The translations under genes were made by a program, and so were the position numbers. A stretch of 64,000 nt of DNA from positions 47,476,224-47,540,223 of the forward strand of contig OX246740.1 of the NCBI GenBank assembly GCA_945910005.1, in the 5' to 3' direction. Shown piece after piece: positions 57,894-64,000 of this stretch. Under the pieces are notes generated by a model. It was not told the origin of the DNA, ran no database searches, and saw nothing but the letters and a program-made list of their open reading frames with translations. Within the stretch, counting starts at the first letter, position 1. Every line of letters begins with the position of its first letter. Origin of the DNA: Isoperla grammatica. Its lineage: Eukaryota; Arthropoda; Insecta; Plecoptera; Perlodidae.

Positions 57894-60800
57894 CTTACTT
57901 ATTTATTTATTTATTTATTTATTCATTCATCAAACTATACTATAGTAATTCACCTCGGTTCGCTTCACTGCATAGGCATGCACTAGGCCTATCTGACGAC
58001 GCCTATCTGTATTGTGTACAAATCTAGAAGCTAATAAAACTTTACATCGTGCAGCTGAAGTGATACAAGATAACAAGCACAGACACCGGTAATCTTTTAC
58101 CGAGTTTTCCTCCGTCTAATCATAATTTGTTATCTGTGGTCAGACAGTAAATACTGAGAATGAGACCTACACTACAACACCCACTGTTATCCTTCCACAA
58201 CTAACCAATATCCTACCTATACCTAAAGAGGGGCCTGCCCAGGGACTGCTATACCTTATCGTGGTGGGCGGGTTTGCGTGCTTTGTTGATCCCGAGAGCT
58301 ATGCCGGCGGAAGCGTATGCTTCTGGTAGGGCCACCCTAGCCGGACTGGTCGAGGAGAAGAAGTCAGACGAAGTGCAGTCCACACCCCAATCCCCTTTCC
58401 TCCCCTTTCCCCTTTCCTCCCGCGCCCTCCTACTTGCCCCTTTCCTCCAAAGAGCCCCCAATTTTATCTTCATTATCACCCACTCATCGTCTTGATTAGC
58501 CAAGTTGCAAAAATATAAGACGTTAAGCCCAAATATCAATCCTATAAAGGGGGCGCACATCACTATGCAAGTTGCAAGCCTAGGAAGAAAAAAAATTGTA
58601 TGAAAGTTAAGTTACTGTGTCCTACACTCAGTTACAATCATTATTGAAGTGATTTTCAGTGGGGGATATTGTACTACTTACTATGAGTCTCGTTACCCAA
58701 AGTTGCACCCATAGCCCGAACTGGGAATCTTCATAGGAAGCAGAAATATACCGACAATATCAACGAGCCACTATTTATTTTGTTCTTTCTATTGATATAT
58801 TACAATTCAAACTCGGTCAGTCCCGTATTTACTGAGAGGTTCAATACCCGACACCAGCATAATCCTCTAACTAATTGGTGTAACAAACAACGACTAATAT
58901 ACAATTAAACAACAACAAAATAGAAAATACAAGAAAGTTTTGAAATGAGAACCCTAAATTTACAAATCAATCGATCGTTATAAGATATCAATCAAATTTA
59001 TTGTTTTTATTGTTATTTTTATTAATATAATGTGGTTTTAGATCACGGGCTGGGGCAGCAATGTCGGTTCGACCACACTTGCAAGATACCAAACTCTTAC
59101 TGCCAACAGCGACTGTGCGAGTGTAAGTCGGGATACAGGCGCAGCATCAACAACGATAGTTGTATCGCAGGTAAAGTATATTATACACAAATTTAATTTT
59201 AAAAAATGTCTGTATTATTATCTGAGACATGAGAAAGAAATCGCAACGGTGCGAATTTATCTGACGGATAAACGCAGTCTCCCACTTTCCAGGCGGGCAT
59301 TCTGAACATTTTGTTGTTTCTAGATGATGTACAAATATGATGAATGATCTTTGTAGCTCAGAAGATTGCCCGCCCGTTAAGGAGAAGACCTGGGTTCGAT
59401 TCCCAGCTGCGGGCAATTTGTTCCGTGCTTTTTTATATCCATCATCTGCTTTACTATAAAAACCGTATTTCACACACACATATTTACAACGAAATACTCT
59501 TTTTATACCTTGTAGGCCACCATGACGATATTATTATGGTATATAATATAAGAGAGAATGAAAAACCGACGCCGTTCGGAATCGAACCCAGGACACCCTA
59601 CATCTGCAAACAAAAAATAAGATAGATTGTAATCCGCTACATATGTAGCTCAGTGATCACAGTAGGTCTACCCGCGCAGCAGGTGGGAGACTGGACTCGG
59701 TTCCTAGAGGGATCGTTTTTATACATTCTGCCCAATATATTTCGTAGCATGTGAAGTGAGTAGAGGAATGTGTGTTCCAGTACCCGAGCTGGGCGAACAC
59801 TGTACCCGGGACCAGGACTGTGCATACACGAGGGAGGCAAGTCGCTGTGCCGACAACGTCTGCAAACGTTGCAGTGAGGGTTCTGAACGAGAGTTCTCTC
59901 AGTGCACTGAGCGTATTGGCGGTACGATAGCTTTATCTAAAGTTGCCCCAACGAAAGTATTCTAATGCTTACGACACAGCCGAGTCCAAGGTGACAACTT
60001 AATTTTTTACTTCGCTAATTTCTACCATCTAATCTAAACAGGTCCATCATGGGGATAATTTAAAACCTTCCGTTGGTTACCTGTAACGGTGGGTGTGACC
60101 AAACCGCCTAACCGTGCATTTACGAATGTGTGAAAAAACGCGGTATCTGTTGATTTTCTTTCAATTAGCGCGGTTGAAGGGGGCCAGTAGACAATGACCT
60201 GAGATCGGTATGTGAATACTTTCGTTGGGACTAGTATATAATATAGTGCTCGCTCTCATCTTATTCCTAGATAATGTCCTTTTTTAATATGACGTACTAA
60301 TTAATTAATTTGCAGTTAACCTGACTTTTATATAAATACCATGTTATTCTTATACGAGAGTAGGAAAGTTTAAATTGGCGAACTCAGGGCAGCCACGCTA
60401 CTGAAAACAGAGTAACTTATAAGCATAGACTTCAGAACGAATAATTGTGTTTGTTTCAGGTTGTGCGTACCACGAATATGATGGGAATTGTTTTAACTAT
60501 AGAAGTAAGTATGACATATATTTTAAATAATTCTGTTGACATGATGACGACAACGACATGATGACATGATTGACGTGATGACGCGTTGAATCGGAGGATC
60601 TGGGTTCGATCTCGTCACGGAACTTTTAGTACCATTGCTATATTTTATACATGTTTTCTCCTATACGTTAAATGTTACTATACTTTTTGTTTTTATTATT
60701 ATTTTGGTGCTCGACAACTATATAGGTCATACATTCATACAACGTCGTCGGAGGAGATGGAGGAATGAGACAAGTAGGAGGGATTTTAAGACTGGCCCAG

Positions 60801-61787
60801 ACGGGGTACATTATTCATGGTTCCCACGTGTCGTCACAGCGGCCATGATTGCGACACAATTGATGAGGACCAATCCTGGATCATTGGCACATACTATTCA
60901 AATTCGATAATTAAGCGTAATTTAGAATTTAAAAAGTAAACATAAGTAATAAAAAAATTAAAAATTACGACATATACCAATTTTATTTTAAAAAACACGC
61001 TGAATTTTAAAGAACTAAGGATGTCTGTGTTCTACCACAACAGCCTTCAATTGTTTCTCCATGGCAACGTCAAAGTTTGATCACAAATGTGGCCGCCACG
61101 CACAAAGATGTGACGTACGTGCAACCTATGAATATAGATAGATAATAATATTAACACATCGTTTTGTTGCCCACGCAGGGATTGGCGAACTCTGCGAAGT
61201 GGGCGAAGAGTGTTGGATCTACCGTGGCTCTAACATCACGAGGAAGTGCACGCACGGCATGTGCGTGTGCGCAGAAAACTATGAGACAATGTCTGGTCCG
61301 CTGCCGGACGGTCAAGTAGATCAATGCATTATGAAAAGCTCTGCGCCAAAATGTGAGAAAACTCTGTCGTAACATTGTTAATCACTTCAAAGTCAAACTG
61401 AAACGTCTTGTCAACTCATTATTTCTCCGTTTTTGTTTTATAATTAAGATTATTAATTAATAAACTCTGCTCTACCCCAGCCACATTAGTTACATAATTT
61501 ACACCACTTTTTAATATTTCACATATTATTAGAGTTAAAATTGAAAAGTTGTGTGCGACGTATATTATTTATTAAAATTGCATAAATACATAATTTTTCA
61601 CATAATTACACGAGGAGTATTAAAAAAACTGGTTTATAATAGACATATTATAGAATTATGTTTGTATTCTATTTTATTGTCTCGATTTTATAACAGCTGT
61701 ATCTTCTTTTCTTTTGCAGGTGCATCAATATCTGCGTTGCTCTCTATAATGTTATTATTGGCGTCCATTGTTATTAATAATATGTGA
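56842..61787 (+). CDS. EB-module cysteine-rich surface protein, six exons
   Basis: Exons: 56842-56935, 59042-59170, 59766-59921, 60460-60504, 61179-61352, 61720-61787; every junction is phase 1, total 666 nt, 221 residues. Exon 1 encodes a signal peptide (hydrophobic AFLVIVIFVDI, cleavage probably after IGQS). Exon 2 is one EB module (six Cys; core QCRFDHTC, RLCECKSGY). Exon 3 has a second Cys-rich unit (GEHCTRDQDC, DNVCKRC), exon 4 adds two Cys, and exon 5 another EB-like unit (GELCEVGEEC, GMCVCAENY) with one N-glycosylation site (NIT). Exon 6 is a short hydrophobic tail ending INNM without basic residues, which suggests a GPI anchor; a single-pass membrane segment is the alternative. EB modules are known from nematode and insect secreted or surface proteins, mostly of unknown function. 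The acceptor of exon 3 is weak, chosen for phase. Confidence 0.8.
57117..57222. mobile_element. CATAGTCG-family fold-back MITE
   Basis: CCTAGGGGTGCCCGTTGTTG at the left faces CAACAACGGGCGTCCCTAGAG at the right. The GTTGTTGCTAAGGATTTG word is shared with 45546-45678. It lies in the first intron of the EB-module gene. Confidence 0.7.
57766..57929 (+). repeat. (TTTA)n microsatellite
   Basis: About 40 tandem tetramers of TTTA (written ATTT in another phase) with a few C-containing variants and ATTC units at the end. It yields a false 100-residue frame of repeating FIYL. It lies in intron 1 of the EB-module gene; a G homopolymer of about 20 lies at 57523-57543. Confidence 0.95.
58225..58400 (+). 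repeat. GC-rich retroelement fragment (LINE 5-prime-leader-like)
   Basis: Contains GGTGGGCGGGTTTGCGTGC and AGAGCTATGCCGGCGG followed by a polypyrimidine block. I recall similar text in 5-prime leaders of CR1-group LINEs of several invertebrates, which is memory rather than proof. It stands out by composition from the AT-rich intron around it. Confidence 0.4.
59344..59415 (+). repeat. tRNA-derived SINE head
   Basis: A box-like TAGCTCAGAAG and a good B box GGTTCGATTCC (59394-59404 approx.), with a partly pairing tRNA-like body ending GCGGGCA. It is not a functional tRNA by its unpaired stems. Other remnants lie in the same region: 59563-59600 (minus) and 59645-59705 (plus). Confidence 0.55.
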
Positions 61788-62024
61788 ATCAAGAACACTT
61801 AAGATTTGACTTAAGTTCAGCCGTCCCGTTGCCACCAAGACATAACGGAGGAACGTTTATTGAACAGTTTCGAAAGTTGAATTCATTAATTAATGATTGT
61901 GTTTAAAACACAACCAGAACAGTTTTACGTATTTAACAAACTCTGTATATTTATGACTTTTCCTCATTGTTTATTAGTTATCATGCAGTAAACAAGATAT
62001 TTTAAAAATGAATGTATTTTTTTG

Positions 62025-62030
62025 AATAAA
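62025..62030 (+). terminator. Candidate polyadenylation signal of the EB-module gene
   Basis: AATAAA 238 nt past the stop codon, followed by a T-rich stretch. Orientation and distance fit. Confidence 0.5.
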
Positions 62031-62801
62031 GAGCATGTTCTACCTTTTATACCAGTACATGTTCAGATGTCCCTCTTGCTTGTAATTTACCACTCCGAAT
62101 CTCTAGAGATATTCATTGACATGCACCCTTTAGGTTAGGGAACATACAGTCATGCTTGTTTTTTATTTGATGGAAAAAAATGTTCTTTTCAAAGTAAACG
62201 ATTCGTGCTGTGTATTCGTACACTCAAGCCGCTCAAGCGTTCTCTAGTCTCATTCATATTTCAAATACTTTCACAGACTGGTTGGTACAGAACTCTATTT
62301 AATATAATGTTTGACTACACATAGATGAGATAGACTTATCCTATATTATCTACTAGACGCTGGTCGTAGTATGGCCCCGTTTTGGACACGAACCTACATC
62401 CTATATCATCCTGCTTTACGTACTGGAAACCTACTTCCATGGCACGTTCGAATCTTCCGCCAGTTTTTCGTATTCACACTCAACACTTAATTAATACAAA
62501 ATTAATAATGTTTCTGATTTTTTAAGTGTCTACAGAACAGTAAAGAAATAAAGAAATACATTGTTATTGTAAGGTTTATCTTGAATTAAATTCTACTGAT
62601 CAGTAATATCATATTTTGTGTTAATGAGTTTAGTACATTGCTTGATCTTATATTCAACGGAACATCGTTTGTGATTGGCTGAGCCAAGAATTGACAGTTT
62701 CCACTTTCCGATTTGATTTTGTTTGGGGTGTGCCGGTATCTAACGTGGTTTTAACCTAATAACCTGCTAATAACATTGTTGAATATTACTTCATTGACAC
62801 C

Positions 62802-63851
62802 ATGCGTCCCGATACTCGATGTGTTTCTTTTGTATTTGATAAAGATGATAATGCATCGAAAGAAAATAGACCTTCGGATGCAGAAGCAACAGAGACTCGT
62901 CGACGTCTTCAAGATCGTTTTGACAAGGAATGTCCGTGTTCACTGCCGAAAAGTCGGAGCAGGACTGCGTTAGCGGTTGTTGCCAAGAGTTGGAAGAATA
63001 ATTTTACTTTATCGTCGCTCTCAGCTTCGTCCGTACAAACCGGAAAAGTTTTGAGATCTGGAGCAATAGCTGGAGCCCAGAAGTTGACGCGTACTTTCAG
63101 CAACGTGTGCATTTCGTTGGATTCATTTTCACAGGTAGGTAGCCTAGCCTAGGGCCCTAGGGCCTAGGCTTAAATCTTTTCTAGCATTGGCCCCTTTTTA
63201 AGCTTACACATAATATGGCATAGCCCAAGGTAGACCTCCGTCCTAGGCCGTAGCTAGACTTCAGGGCTTTCTCCTGCCTAGGCCTAGGCCAGGACATATC
63301 ATCACTGCTGATGCTGTAGGTTTATCCCTGGCTTGATGTGTCTACTGTCTAACGCCGTCCGTGGTGCCTAGGCCTAGGTCTAGGCTTGATTGTAGTGGCA
63401 CTGGCCCAGATTCGGGTGTTAATTTTAGCGACATGCGTTGAGCGTGCTAGGCCTAGGCCTAGGTAGGCCTAGCCCAGACCTAGGGCTAGGCTACAAACCT
63501 CTAGATTTGTTTAAAATAGCGTAGGCCTAGGCCTGCCCTATACTGAACAAGCAGGTCTAATCCATGCCCACTGGTCTAGGCAGTACTGGTAGAGCTATGG
63601 TGGAAATTGATGTGTTGGTTTAAAAGTGTTTAGCATTATTTCATGTTGTTCGCTTTGATCCTCTAGCGTTTACGTCGCTCTACCCGCCGCCGGTATCGTT
63701 TGCCAAACGAGTCGCCCGTAACGCCCACGACGCCCGGTACACACGCCCGACGTGTTTTGGGCCGAACACCAACAAAACTCTACAGTCCCTTCGTCATTGA
63801 GACCCCGCGGCAGAAGGTGGTTTCGAATGGGTACATCACCAAAAGAAGCAG
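62802..63851 (+). CDS. KEN-box protein, first two coding exons (PIMREG-like?), continues past window
   Basis: Exons 62802-63134 and 63667-63851 join in phase (111 codons, then 61 codons plus two bases) and end at a GT donor, so the gene goes on beyond 64000. The 172 residues have no domain I recognise surely. Visible: a KEN motif (SKENRPSD, about residues 25-32), the usual APC/C degron of proteins destroyed at mitotic exit; an RSGAIAGAQKLTRTFSNV segment; an Arg-rich patch RLRRSTRRRYRL; and several Thr-Pro sites (SPVTPTTPG, GRTPTKLYSP, IETP) suited to CDK. The order small-residue helix, Arg-rich patch, SP sites resembles PIMREG (RCS1), a regulator of the metaphase-anaphase change, but the likeness is faint. 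Intron 1 has a TAGGCCTA cluster. Confidence 0.65.
63140..63535. repeat. TAGGCCTA cluster in first intron
   Basis: Several runs of CCTAGGCCTAGG occur within 400 bp after the first coding exon, as at the 5-prime ends of TUBGCP6 and MAK16. No other structure is seen in this intron. Confidence 0.6.
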
Positions 63852-64000
63852 GTCAGATTGAATTTAGTACTCTTTTTAAACCCCACGCTACATGTCCGTG
63901 CAATTCAGATAATGATCATTGAAATAGAATGGTACCAAGCTAAAAAATGTAAGAATCGTGAGCTAGAGTGCTAAGTAGGCCTAGTAGCCCACCTATAGCT

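Noticed and set aside
57643..57945. 100-codon open frame with repeating FIYL
   Set aside because: It is a by-product of the (TTTA)n microsatellite.
58249..58563. 104-codon minus-strand frame in a GC-rich block
   Set aside because: It is made of repeat and polypyrimidine sequence, with no splice context.
1..64000. CRISPR arrays, operons or phage genes
   Set aside because: No regularly spaced repeats of that kind; gene structure is eukaryotic throughout.

Overview
This is a window of animal nuclear DNA. Genes are split by many GT-AG introns, there are no operons, and non-coding DNA is AT-rich and packed with small transposons. The gene set (short-chain acyl-CoA dehydrogenase, a TBC1D10/Whacked-type RabGAP, MTFP1, MAK16, TUBGCP6, an EB-module surface protein) fits a bilaterian. 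The short 360-residue Whacked-like RabGAP, the EB-module protein and two perfect TATCGATA (DRE-type) octamers in a divergent promoter point towards an arthropod, probably an insect. That lineage call is an inference. Layout: 1-5282 has no gene I can support. 5283-10481 (minus) is ACADS, rebuilt in seven exons including a putative 16-nt first exon. It is divergent from the TBC1D10/whacked RabGAP at 10945-20237 (plus, eight exons). 20238-27383 is a gene-poor AT-rich stretch. 27524-30666 (minus) is MTFP1 in three exons; its second intron holds a LINE reverse-transcriptase fragment and a duplicated tRNA-derived SINE. A short THAP-domain reading frame (30936 on) starts 270 bp away in the opposite direction. 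MAK16 lies at 33039-36075 (plus, five exons) and TUBGCP6 at 37549-50865 (plus, ten coding exons, 1578 residues). 50866-56841 has no gene but holds several transposons and a SINE. A secreted or GPI-anchored EB-module protein lies at 56842-61787 (plus, six exons). The first two coding exons of a KEN-box protein, possibly related to PIMREG, start at 62802 and run off the window end. For the six complete genes the exon phases close exactly: the summed exon lengths are multiples of three and end in a stop. Several genes serve basic cell functions: mitochondrial beta-oxidation (ACADS), mitochondrial fission (MTFP1), 60S ribosome assembly (MAK16), microtubule nucleation (TUBGCP6) and probably mitosis (last gene). 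I see no sign that they form one pathway; this looks like an ordinary housekeeping neighbourhood with divergent promoters. The most unusual content is the mobile DNA. At least fifteen non-autonomous fold-back elements have readable ends and, in many cases, exact target-site duplications (8-bp hAT-like, 3-bp CACTA-like, TWA Harbinger-like, TA Tigger/mariner-like, TTAA). There are also a 284-bp near-perfect palindrome between 14-bp direct repeats, tRNA-derived SINEs, and two A-tailed copies of one LINE 3-prime end. A further signal is the clustering of the palindrome TAGGCCTA near the 5-prime ends of genes. I found no complete autonomous transposon, CRISPR array, rRNA gene or functional tRNA gene.
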